Shown here in pieces: positions 27,030-38,600 of a stretch of 64,000 nucleotides of DNA. Below the pieces are notes generated by a model. That model saw only the letters and a list, made by a program, of their open reading frames with translations. It searched no databases and was not told the DNA's origin. The position numbers and the translations under genes were made by a program. Every line of letters begins with the position of its first letter. Within the stretch, counting starts at the first letter, position 1. Source of the DNA: Catonia carolina (lineage: Eukaryota > Arthropoda > Insecta > Hemiptera > Achilidae). The stretch is from contig JAQMRL010000004.1 of assembly GCA_035578175.1 (NCBI GenBank), positions 37,688,901 to 37,752,900 on the forward strand, written 5' to 3'.

Positions 27030-28140
27030 CCCAGTCAGTCATTTTCTTGTTAGTTCTTTGTGAGTAATTTTCTTTTTCTTCTTTGTCTGCTATGCCAGGG
27101 GTCCCAAGTTTGATTCGTAGTCTGGTCTGACGTTTTCTCTTCTCTCATTTTCATCTGTCACCCTTCACCACCTCCATTAGCCTTAAGGTGTTTTTACATG
27201 TACACTCTGAACAGAAGCACTGAATGAGACGTTCAGCCACACGTTCTTGAGAGTTCCGAAAACCATGGTCCTCCTGAGTGTGTTGTTGAAAATCTTTTTT
27301 TGTTTCACCACACTCTTGCCAATGCTCAGTTGTGATTCGTTTACAAGTATGCTTTTAAACACAATTACCCATGTTCGAACTGTGTGACTGAATGGCATGT
27401 GTCATTTTGAAATGTTCAATGCTCGTAAGAACACTCCAGTTTAGTTTAAAATTGTATGCCACTCGGGAAAGATATTGCCTTCGTAGTCATGCAATTTCAG
27501 CTGCAGGGTTATATTATGTAATTACTGATTATTTTACTAAGGAATCATCAAAACATAGAGTCTAAGTTAAAAAATATAGAGAACAATTTAATCACATGCC
27601 ATTACTGGAACTCACATACGTAAACTCTGATTTTTTTTAGTTACAAAAGCCCGATCAGCTTCAGGGAAGGTTCTTTACAAACTATAAAACTAGTTTGTCA
27701 AACGTATCATTCTTTAAGTATTTATTGCCCCTTTACTTTACTTTAATTTTCCAGAAACGTGTATGTTTGTATTGATTTATAAAGTTTGTTAGAAACTTTT
27801 CATTCCAACCATGAGAATCTGCCATTTAATCCTCCCGTAATAATTAATTGTAGAAATAAACAGAAATAAATAACGTTATAAAATTAACTAATTGTGTTCA
27901 GAAACGTGTGGTAAGGAGTGTTGACCGACTGAATTTAAAAATGGGAAGACGTTGCGCATCTGAACATACTACTGCCATTCCTACAAACGCTCCTTACCAC
28001 ACACCTAAATAAATTGCCTTTCAACGTACATTTCTGAACACACATCTGAGTGGATTACCTTCTTGCGTGCAGTTAGAGTGTACGTGTAAAGACCCCTTTA
28101 ATGTGTATAACAGCCAGACATAAAATGAGAAAAAACTACT
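27030..28140 (+). repeat. SINE type S3 split by a Harbinger-like element
   Basis: The 5' part (27030-27182) has GCTATGCCAGGGGTCCCAAG, TTTGATTCG and CACCTCCATTAG. The 3' part (28101-28140) has CAGCCAGACATAAAA, matching the tail CAGTCGGACATTAAA of the 42984 copy. Confidence 0.65.
27186..28097. mobile_element. PIF/Harbinger-like non-autonomous element
   Basis: It is flanked by TTA on both sides (27183-27185, 28098-28100), matching the Harbinger TWA target. Terminal repeats are AGGTGTTTTTACATGTACAC on the left and AGGGGTCTTTACACGTACAC (inverted) on the right. A subterminal hairpin (GTGGTAAGGAG...CTCCTTACCAC) lies in the right part. No transposase recognised; the minus-strand ORF at 27183-27398 shows no domain. 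Confidence 0.7.
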
Positions 28141-28865
28141 AAACCATCAGAGTGTCCTGCTGACTATAAAATTCTTTCTTGTTCAAGCTACTTTTTTTCA
28201 TATTGTGTAGCTTTTTAACTGTATTTCCCTCTTTTTCTGTTTCAAAAGTATTCCATCTTCGAAAAATTGTGATAATTTTTCAATTTGTGTTACTCTAATA
28301 ATCCTGTCACATCATTTTCTCTTGTACTCTCAAATTTTTAGTGATTCACTCCATTTGGGTTATTAATCAATGCTAGTTAAGTGGAAGAGCTGTTTTTTCA
28401 CAGCATCGTGTTGTACCCAAAACTGGATCAACAAATTGATCCAGCCCCCTACATAAATCTATTCATTGTCACTGTTCTGTTGGGATTTCCATTCAACCTT
28501 CCATTGTTTTGCTTTGTGTGTTAAAAAAAGAACACCTTTTGTAGGTTAAGCACTGGAGTTAAAGTAAGAAAGGGTTAGGAGAATTATTGTGATACATTCC
28601 TTATTACAAAGCACTGATTGTAGTTGCGATACGCTCCATCAATCCTATTTATCATAGAGCCAAAGCCCTCTCCAGGTTAATTGTCAAGGGTTATAGGACA
28701 TTTAAAATCATTTATACACCAGTTGAGCAAGGAGTACTTATAGTTACACATGATAAAATAAAATACGAAATAGTGCCATTTAGTACATATCTTCGAACTG
28801 CTTTCTGATAATTAAAATTCAGTAAAAGGTATTGATGAAATTATTGAGCGAAATTCTAATTGAGT

Positions 28866-29036
28866 TAATTTTTTTTGTATTTATTTAAGCTTGGTTATTA
28901 GTGACTACAGTGGATTATATAACTGGAATAGTGGGTTTTGACTTGCAAAAATTTTCAGACCCTAGCCGGAAATCGAACCCGGAACCTATGCAATGTAGGC
29001 TAGCGCGCTAACTACTGTGCTACAAAGGAGGCCCTT
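28866..29036 (-). repeat. SINE type S1, antisense
   Basis: The reverse complement gives GTAGCACAGTAGTTAGCGCG, GGTTCGATTTCCGG and a CCACTGTAGTCACTAATAAC tail, then TAAATAAA. Confidence 0.78.
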
Positions 29037-29109
29037 GAAAAATATTATATCAATACACCAACCACAATAAAATACACTAAACTTTCAATCACTATCTGTA
29101 AGTGAAATA

Positions 29110-30034
29110 CGAGGCTATTAAATAACGAGACTGACGTAAAAAAATTTATTTTTATTTTATACATAATCACTTATTGTCACCCTCAATATACACTCCTTTT
29201 CTATCCCTACAACAACGCTCCATGTGAATTTTCCATTGTTGGAAACAGTGCTGGAAGTCATCTTCTGTCAGCTCCTTCAGGACATGTGCCGCTTTCTCTT
29301 TTACAGTCTTCCACAGACTCAAATCTTGTCCCTTTTAATGCAGATTTCACCTTAGGGAACAGGTAGAAGTCACATGGTGCAAGATCTGGTGAATAAGGTG
29401 GATGTTCTAACACTGAGATGCTGTACTTGGCTAGGAACCTCTTGACAGATAACGCAGAATGAGCTGGCGCATTGTCTTGGTGGAGAACCCATGATTTATC
29501 CTTCCACATTTCGGGGCATTTTTTCCTTACTCTTTGACGTAGCTTAGAAAGTACCTAAAGGTAGTAATATTGATTAATTGTTTGACCTTCAAGAACCCAG
29601 TGAAGGTACAAAATCCCTTGGATATCAAAAAGAACAATCATCATTGCTTTAAATTTTGACTTGCTCATTCGAGCTTTTTTGGCTCTCGGTGAAGTTCGGC
29701 TCTTCCAGTGCATGGATTGGCGCTTCATTTCCGGATCATAATTAAAAAACCACATTTCATCACATTTTATTATCTTCTACCTGTTCCCTAAGGTGAAATC
29801 TGCATTAAAAGGGACAAGATTTGAGTCTGTGGAAGCTGTAAAAGCGAAAGCGGCACGTATCCTGAAGGAGCTGACAGAAGATGACTTCCAGCACTGTTTC
29901 CAACAATGGAAAATTCACATGGAGCGTTGTAGGGATAGAGAAGGATTGTATATTGAAGGTGACAATAATTGATTATGTATAAAATAAAAATAAAATTTTT
30001 TATGTCAGTCTCGTTATTTAATAGCCACACCTCG
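29110..30034. mobile_element. mariner-like foldback element
   Basis: TA flanks both ends (29108-29109, 30035-30036). Ends are CGAGGCTATTAAATAACGAG and the inverse CGAGGTGTGGCTATTAAATA. The arms 29110-29366 and 29777-30034 are inverse copies of the element's 3' end. The 410-base loop carries the middle of a mariner transposase. The junction lies inside the transposase at a CTACCTGTTCCC site. Confidence 0.85.
29258..29755 (-). pseudogene. mariner-like transposase relic
   Basis: The minus-strand frames give MWFFNYDPEMKRQSMHWKS and, after disruption, a catalytic block WVLHQDNAPAHSA and HPPYSPDLAPCDFYLFPKVK, diagnostic of the mariner DDE domain (second Asp in QDNAPAH, third in SPDLAPCD). A frameshift lies near the C-terminus. 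The N-terminal DNA-binding part is missing. Confidence 0.85.
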
Positions 30035-30309
30035 TACATCATTTGCCGCGTAATATTTTTGTATAGTAAAGTCCATTTTAACATAATTCTTTTAAAGTAA
30101 TCTTTTTTTATCCTTTATTTATTCATCTGTTCACAAAATTTATAAATAAACATAAATAAAGGTAGATAATAATAAATTAAATAAAAATACATCAAATTAT
30201 ATGTTGAACATTTTTTCTGATAAAAACATTTAGTTGATTTTTTTATGGTATTTATGACTGAAGATATAATAATTAATTTCTCTGTTCTTTTTTACATGTT
30301 GTTTATTTA

Positions 30310-30455
30310 AAATCATAAACGATTATTAGTGATTGTGGTGGGTTTTAACATGCTGGAATTTTTTTATCTCTCGTCGAGAATTTAATTTGGGATTTTCCAC
30401 TTTGAAAACTATCTTAATCAAGCACTCGTAAAGCATTACACCACATAGTTGGCCA
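30310..30455 (-). repeat. Degenerate SINE type S1, antisense
   Basis: GATTGTGGTGGGTTTTAACA, a decayed box B region and TTACACCACATAGTTGGCC match S1 in reverse with many changes. Confidence 0.45.
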
Positions 30456-31120
30456 ACTTTTTTTTATTCAACTTATTTTTCTTATAAGATTTATTAGTTT
30501 AACAATTAAAATTTCTAAGAAAACTGGTCATATGCTTCGTGTATTTTGATTGACCCTGAAATGATTATAATAAGTAATGATGTACCAGTAAGTATGATAG
30601 ATTTGAATAATGGATTTTCCTCGTTAAGAAAAACGTAACTAATATTCCTGTAATTGTTTTTATGACCCCTAGAGTGAACATCCTGACTTATTATTAGTCA
30701 ATGAATTTATAATGCTTATTTAGTCTATGGATTGAAAGACCTATATATTGTATTATTGGAGGGGGTACTACGTTTTATATCATATAATAGTTAGTATTGT
30801 TAGTTTATGCATAACAGTGCACTTCAACTCATCTTTATCTACAAATAAATTTGTGTGTTTGATAATTTTCTTTTGTATGATAAATAAATCGTTTTATACG
30901 TAGTTTCTTGTTCATAAATTATTTACTTTTAAACGAGTTATAATTTTGTTCGAATAATGTTTCTTGTTCAACATTTCGATTGCCACGGTGTTTTTAGTGA
31001 TAATAATTATTGTTTTAATCCAGAATCAACTTGTAATGTTAAAAATGGTTTGTACTTGTGTTATATTACTTAAATAAATAATTTTTATGGTGTGAGATTT
31101 CTTAATTTTCATCATTGTCG

Positions 31121-31145
31121 TATATATATATATATATATATATAT
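31121..31145. repeat. (TA)n microsatellite
   Basis: About 12 TA units. Confidence 0.9.
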
Positions 31146-31384
31146 TTATAGATTAGGTTTCTGGCCTGTTCCAACCTCAAAATTAGTAATATGTTTTTTA
31201 TTAAAGAAGTTTGAGATTCTTATCTCTTCGGAAGTTGTCAAATACCACATCTGGTTGGCTCGTAAAGAAACATCTGATTGGGTGTTCGATTTTTTGGCAT
31301 CTCTAACAAATGACTTGCCTGTATTTATGAATAGTTGATAGCATCCTTGACACTTTAAGTTCATGCCTAATATCTTCATTTTTA

Positions 31385-31555
31385 ATACGGTCCAGTAATC
31401 CGGTGGTTACACCAGTAACCACAGTCTAGTATTCAAATCCATATAAAAGTACCTTTAATAGTATTTGACCTAGGAACCTTCGTCTCGCAAATCAACAGCT
31501 TCGCGGTGAAGACTTTTCCTCTAGACCAACTTGGTGGATCGTTAGGTTCTTTAGT
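31385..31555 (-). repeat. SINE family D remnant
   Basis: The reverse complement has GGTCTAGAGGAAAAGTCTTC, GACGAAGGTTCCTAGGTC and ACTGTGGTTACTGGTGTAAC, the 5' half of family D. Confidence 0.6.
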
Positions 31556-31654
31556 GTCTGAAAGATTTGTTTTTCATACATTTTAAACATGTATCCATAG
31601 AATTTTGGTCTTTATTTTTTTATCATTTTCATAAATCATTAATATTTTCTTTCT

Positions 31655-31915
31655 CTTGCGTATATAAATTTATAGGAAGGAAAGTATTGTTTTCATGTCA
31701 ATTTTTCGAAATTGAGTGATGATGAGAATGAAAGGGTGATTTTCCGTATTTTTAAGCCAAACTGAGGTTAATTTTCATTTTGCATCATTTACTCATGATT
31801 AAGAATATATTTTTGTTTATTTCTTAATTTTTTTTTTTACTAATGTTAGGTTACATTGTTAATTATTTGAATTGGCAAAAGAAAGTTGTGTGAGTGTTTC
31901 ACACCAGATTGTTTC
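31655..31915 (-). mobile_element. Family A copy, internally deleted
   Basis: Both ends are present: TTTCTTTCTCTTGCG on one side and the inverse of CTTTCTTTTGCCAATTC on the other, then CTGGTGTGAAAC. Only the CAACCTCAGTTTGGCTT region is left between them. It shows that short derivatives with both ends exist. Confidence 0.65.
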
Positions 31916-32376
31916 ACAGGTCTTATCTTCGCTGTAGCCTGTACTTTTCGTTTATTATCTTTGGACCCATTATCTTGTGAATTTTCTGATATTTTTTAGA
32001 CCACATTTATTATAGATTCTCTTCTTTTAGATCACGGTATTATAATTTCTGATCTTGGCTTGTCTCCAGAATGCTTTCTTTTTATATAGGTTGTGAGTTC
32101 TTCAGAGGGTTGCACCATCTTTTCTTGCCGACTTGTTTGCTTTCTTTTTGCTGCTCTTCAATTGTATTGTCTTGGTAAGGTATCGAAGTTACAAACTTTT
32201 CTAATTTCTTCATATTGTGTCTTCAAGTGTCGCAGTGGTGTTTTGTTTGATTTTCATTGTGTATTTAGTTTTTTTCAAAGTAAATCTTTAGTCCTGCTTT
32301 TGTTCAATTGTATTTTTTAAATCATCATTTACATTTAATTATTTCTTTAGTAATTTTTTATTTTTCTGAATTTCAG

Positions 32377-32623
32377 GCGTAGCCAAGACAATGATGCTAG
32401 GTAAAACACCACCACCTCCTGACTTGAACCAATGTGAAGTCCGTCAGCAATTACAAACAGAGTTATTAACAGCTGTTAAAAATTGTCAAACTAGATTCGG
32501 TGGTCGGTCTGAACTTGCAACTGAATTAGATCCACATATTAAAGTACTTTGTACTTGTTTTGAATATGTCCTTAGTCATGGGTTGCGTTCAAAACAACAA
32601 ATTAAGAAAAACACTGCTATTAA
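32377..32623 (+). CDS. SNX29: SNX29 exon with start codon
   Basis: A TTTCAG acceptor ends at 32376, so this is not the first transcribed exon. Tandem ATG ATG starts at 32391 with A at -3. The frame upstream in this exon is open for only four codons, and homologues start at about this point, so the first ATG is taken. It encodes 77 residues including the conserved RFGGR block and HGLR, then splits codon 78 at a GTAAGT donor. Confidence 0.88.
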
Positions 32624-35600
32624 GTAAGTATACTGTAGATTTAGTCAAGAGAGTTAATATTTGTTCTTAATCGTAAGGAAATGCTTTCAGTATTCTACAA
32701 AATGTCCAAAAATTAAAATTTTTAAAAACTATAACTAGATTTTGAGAAGTAAATATGCTTGCAAATAAAACTACTCTATGTGTTTAAATTACCAAGTACT
32801 TTTAAATATATACTTAATTTTACAGTTTTAAGCGGCTGATTTTTACGATTCTTGATGTGGTAATATCTTTTTACCACGCTGATTTACCATAACATGCTCA
32901 AGTACCGTAGATCTTGCTGGATTATTAAATTTTTGAAAAGAAAATTTTAAAAAATTGATATCAATCAATTTTTTTTAAATTTTCTTGAAAGTACCATAAA
33001 TCGTGGCGGATTATTAAATTTTTGAAAAGAAAATTTAAAAAAATTGAATTATAGATCTGAAAGTACCATAAATTTTGGTGAAATATTAAATTTTGAAAAT
33101 TTAATAAAATTGAGTTGTAGATCTGATTGTGCTGTTATTCTGGTGCCAATGTTGCAAAGCTCAATTTGCCAAAATCTGTTTCCTACTCTTGTTAAGCTAT
33201 GTACATCTATTGTCCAATTCACGAAAGAAAACACCTGTATTTAAAGTATGTAAAAACAATTACGATACGTCAAATTAAACCTTGTTTTATTGTTGCTTAC
33301 AGGATATACATTAACAATTTCGGAAATTAATAGTGTATTAAATATAACGAATTACGCATAAAATGTACCCTGTGTTTAACCACTTTTCCATTATATCCAA
33401 CTTCAAGGTACTATTACTTTGTTCACGCGTACTTTAAAATGTATAGGGCTACATAGTATTATTTGTTAATGTAATTCTGTAACAACAATAATTGAACAAG
33501 CTTTAATTTGATGTATCCTAATATTTTAAATACAACGGTTCAAAAAATATTGCTGTTTGAAGACAGGTGTTTTCTTTCGTGAATTGGACTATAATATAAA
33601 TGGTGTCAAACTTATTTCATTAGCCAAATTTTTGTAGAACCAATTTTATTTGTGCAAGACCTGTGTAGTTTTAACCTTATTAAACAAAAGTGCCTTTCAC
33701 AAACTACCTATGATCCCCATGTCGTGGGCATTTTATTTTTGTTCTAACCATGGAATATTTAAAATTTATTGACTGAAGAAAATTTTGTGAAGAGATTGGG
33801 ATAAATCAGTTGATCGAAGCTCATCACGTTTATAACAGCAAAAACCTGTTCTAGGGAAAGTGGTGTCACTCAGGATTTATTTTAACTGATCATTTAAATG
33901 TTTATTATCTTAAAATGTTCAAGTTTTTGTTCTTTAAAATTAATTAAAGTGTTCTTTTAAATTACTTTCTAAAGAATTGTTTATACTCTCATCACTTATC
34001 TTTGTTTTACAGGCAGGTGACAGATAAAATGTTCGGAGTTGAAAATGTAGTATATTGGCATTTTGTTAGAGAGTATTTAACTAAACATGAAAGAGAGAGG
34101 TATGAAGTATTACGTCAAGTTTGGACTGATATTGGAAGAGGACGTGCGTGGTTACGTTCTGCATTAAATGAACGGTCACTAGAACGATATCTGTTATGCT
34201 TGTTAGATAGCTCATCTGAATTATTAAATGATTTCTATGAAGATTGGGCTTTCTTAAGAGATCAAGAAAAAAGTAGTATTTTACCTACAGCTGCTGCAGG
34301 TAAATATATTTTAATTTATCTATAAATAAATATATTTTTATTTATCTATTAAGTATTTGTGTTAGTAACTATTGTTGCAGTGGTCAGCCCTACTAGATTT
34401 CTTTGCCAGGGGGTTGTGGGTTCGACTTCCAGTCAGTTTTTACATTTATTCATTATTCAATTTCGTTCATCACCATTAGCATTCATGTCCTAAACAGATT
34501 GAATGTATACTATTTTTCAAGGCTGATTAGCTCTGAACGTTTGCATTGCCCCCTACTCACTTTATAGCTAGTCAATGACTTGCTAGCAACATTGCCAATA
34601 CTTGCTCTTGTAGCTTTGTTAAATATTTTGTCGGCCATTTTTTCGGTCTTTTAATAATAATTATAGCCTACTAACACACAACCAGCTGATTATTGCCTGT
34701 TAACGCGCTCTATAATCGATGTGTTTAGTACGAGATGCAAGACGAGAGTGAACTATTGCGGCTCTTATACGCATGCGTGTGTAATGTTTGTCAGGTACAA
34801 TCTGACAATGCTGGCAAACGTTCTGATTGGTCTAAATATGTGGAACAGCAGAGCTCATCAACCGTGAAAAGCATATTAATGAAATTATTTATACAATTGT
34901 GTAATATGACACCACCTTGCGTGATCCATTATGTCTAATATACATGCTATTGTTTTTATTTATAAAGATTAGATTAAATCCATTAAATTTTCTGTTTAAT
35001 ATTTAAAAATTCATTTATACTGCCCCATGTTTTGTACTATTCATTTGATTTGTGACATCTTATCTTTATAATAATTGTATTAGTATTGTTTTATTAGATT
35101 ATTTAGAAGGTTTCTGCAATTTCTGTAATCAGTTTTAAAGCTTGTGTTTTAAACGGTTCTGTAAAATCTATCCTATTTTTGTATCAAATTTTTAATTATT
35201 ATTATTACTAAATAAAGGCTGAAGCTAAAGGTTGTTAACCTGAAACAAAGCGGACATTACTATATCAAAAAATTATCAAAAACATTACCTTACAAAAATC
35301 ACTAATGATGAACAATAATTGACAATGAAATTACATATTAAATTTAAGTATCCTGAAATGTTGTTGTTGTTTAGGTCATCAGCTAAAAGGCTGGTTTGAA
35401 CCTGTAGAGGTTTTACTAAGTAAATCGAAGAGTGAGGTGGTTTACAATTGCCTTCCTCACCGAGTGGAAAAGTGTGCTTATCAGCATGCTGGGCCCTCTG
35501 AAAAGCACATATTTTCCACTCTGCAAATGACACCTTCACTTCATTCACCACAGGGTCTGGCTGTATAATGAAATCCATTACTTTCAGAGGAGACAACTCT

Positions 35601-38600
35601 GATTAGTGTCTTTACACCTCTACCTCTTCTGCTCTTAAATGATTCAGTCATTTAATTGGCTGACCATGTGATAAGAAACAGAACTATTTATTTTAGCCCT
35701 GCAACAAACAGATTGAGTGTAAATAATCTGACACTCCACCTGTCCGTTATAGGCGTATTCTGAAATGATCATCAATATTATGTTCTTCAATGAGTCATCT
35801 AAATGTTTCTTGAAATCTTTCAATGTAGGTGCACTGACAACGCTGTCAGATAACCTGTTCCGAAGCTTGACCACACACAGCAGGAAGAAATTTGTTTCGC
35901 AATTATCAGCCTTTTTTGTGGCTTAAGTTTGCATAACAGAATTTTTAATGTAATTACAATTCTTATGTGTTTAGAAATTTTATCTGTGAAGGTTGATTCT
36001 AAGATATTCATCTCAGAGTTAAAATCACAGGTGTCTTCCCATTTCTTATTTTTTTGAGTTTTAAATCATGATCATTTATTTTTTGCACTGTGAGGTTGTA
36101 CATTTTTTTACACTTTATTGTGCAATCCTATATAGGGACTGCTACAAAATTGACCAATAACATTTGTTTAATAATTGAACCGTGTGTGTTATCAGAGTTA
36201 AAAAGTTATGTCTTTGAAGAATATATTATAATCAATCCATGTAGGAGTCGTTTAGTACTTTAGTTGCTTGTTTGATTTTTTTATATAAAATCATGGGATA
36301 TACTTCTACTATCTTAAATACATAAGTGTGTAAAAATATATTTCTATTTCATATAATGAATTAATATAATAATTTCACTAACCTTCTTTTTAAACTGCTT
36401 CACCATTATTTTAATTTTTACTTACACATGTTTCGGTGGATCCACCATCATCAGAGTAAATGAAAAATTGAAACTAAAAAATTTTTTATCTCACTTATTT
36501 AAAATTTATAGAAGATGATACATCTTCAGTCACTTATATAAAACTGATTTTAAATTAATTTATTTTAATTTATCCCTTCTCATATTTACTGTAGATAGCA
36601 GCAGGACATTTTAAATGAACAGGTCAAATTTAGAAATGATGAAGTGATGTTGACTGCTGCTGCTATCTACAGTAAATATGAGAAGGGATAAATTAAATAA
36701 ATCAGTTTTATACAAGTGACTGAAGATGTATCATCTTCTATAAATTTTAAATAAGTGAGATAAAAAATTTTTAGTTTCAATTTTTCATTTACTCTGATGA
36801 TGGTAGATCCACCGAAACACGTGTAAGTAAAAATTAAAATAAAGGTGACGCAGTTTAAAAAGAAGGTTAGTGAAATTATTATATTAATTCATTATATGAA
36901 ATAGAAATAATTTCAAACTGCAGGATGCATTATAAAGATTTATTTTTAAAAATATATTGTTTTAACTTTTGATAATTATCAAGGGAAAACCAACTTAGAC
37001 TTTAACTGCATTGTGTAATAGATGCATTTTTGCATAAAAATGCATCTTAAATAATAATGTGTTTTCAGTGATGTATAATTAGTTAAATTACACAGGAGTA
37101 GGAATAAAAAATTACAACTGTAAAAAATTTCCTCTCTATAGTCAAGTGTTTGCAACTTTGTTTTTATTCTCCCTATTTTGTTATTGTTAAAACCCCTGTT
37201 TTGTTACTGTATTGTTTTTCTTCTGTACCCTTCATTTATGAGTATTTTCAAGAATATGACAATTTTTTTTTTGTTAATTGCATCCTGGAGACTCCCGAAG
37301 AAGTATACGACATGCCAAGAACTTATAAGTTAACACGTAGTACTTGAATATAATTATTATTTTATCCATACATAACATGTTACAGCAAGTTATAAGTGTG
37401 TCATCTAATATTTACAATATCTAATATCTCTTTTTTATTTTAATAAAATATTATTAAGAAAGAAATTCTTGTACACTGTAAAAAGTCTCATCAATCAAGT
37501 AATTTTTTAGTTATTTTTTTACTGAACGAAAATGAACACAAAAAAATTTTGGTAATTTATTAATATATTTTCTCTCTGCATAAGAAGGTCTTCATTAAAA
37601 CAATTTAGTGTTATTCTTAGCAATGTAATAATCGTTTCTGTTTCATGTGTTATGATAATGAACATCAAAATTGTGCATAAAAGTATTTTGCCTAACATAC
37701 ATTGTTGTTTAGGTCTACAGCCTAAAAAAATAAAGGCTGGTTTGAACCTCTAGAGGTTTCACTAAGTAAAAATGAGGAGTAAGGTGGTTTACTATTGTCT
37801 TCCTCACTGAGTTGAAAAAGTATGCTTATCAGCATGCCAGGCCCTCTGAAAAGCACCCACTTTCCACCATGCAAATAGCACCTTCACTTCACCGCAGGGT
37901 CTGATTGCATAGTGAAATTCATTACTCTCAAAGGGGATAACTCTGACTATTGTCTTTTACACTTCTAATTGTTCTGTTCTTAAATAGGTCAGTTATATAA
38001 TTGTCTGACTATGTGATTAAAAGTAGAACTATTTTTTTTAGCCATAGAACCAGCAGATCAAGTGCAATTAATTTAACATTCCACCTGCCCTTTATGGGGA
38101 ATAACATACATTATCACCTCAAAAATCATGAATTCAAGGAATGACTGTACAGGATATTAGCTCAGAAGGTAAATTGTAAGGTGCACTTAACTAAGAGCAA
38201 CATACGAGGGTGGCTATTAAATAACGAGACTGACCTAAAAAAATTTATTTTTATTTTATACATAATCACTTATCGTCACCTTCAATATATTCTCCTTCTC
38301 TATCCCTACAACGCTCCATGCGAATTTTCCATTGTTGGAAATAGTGCTGGAAGTTATCTTCTGTCAGCTCCTTCAGGTCACATGCCGCTTTCTCTTTTAC
38401 AGCTTCCACAGACTCAAATCTTGTCCCTTTTAATGCAGATTTCACCTTCATGGATCATAAGTAAAAAAACCACATTTCATCACATGTTATTATCTTCTAC
38501 CTGTTCCCGAAGGTGAAATCTGCATTAAAAGGGACAAGATTTGAGTCTGTGGAAACTGTAAAAGAGAAAGCGGCACGTGTCCTGAAGGAGCTGACAGAAG

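Larger units (their letters stand above)
36338..36911. mobile_element. Foldback element with a hammerhead ribozyme in each arm (SNX29 intron 2)
   Basis: Arms 36338-36604 and 36654-36911 are near-perfect inverse copies around a 49-base loop. Each holds a hammerhead-type ribozyme, minus strand on the left and plus strand on the right. Arms also contain a GAAGATG-CATCTTC hairpin. The outer part starts TATTTCTATTTCATATAATG. It carries no protein gene. Hammerheads with tiny stem III are known from Penelope-like elements and small retrozymes, which is the likely affinity. Confidence 0.85.

Noticed and set aside
28376..28470. ATCAACAAATTGAT palindrome as regulatory site
   Set aside because: Short palindromes are common in AT-rich DNA and nothing else supports a role.
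36437..36446. GGATCC in the foldback as a cloning artefact
   Set aside because: It sits inside a conserved hairpin also seen at 40171 and 40362 with natural divergence around it.
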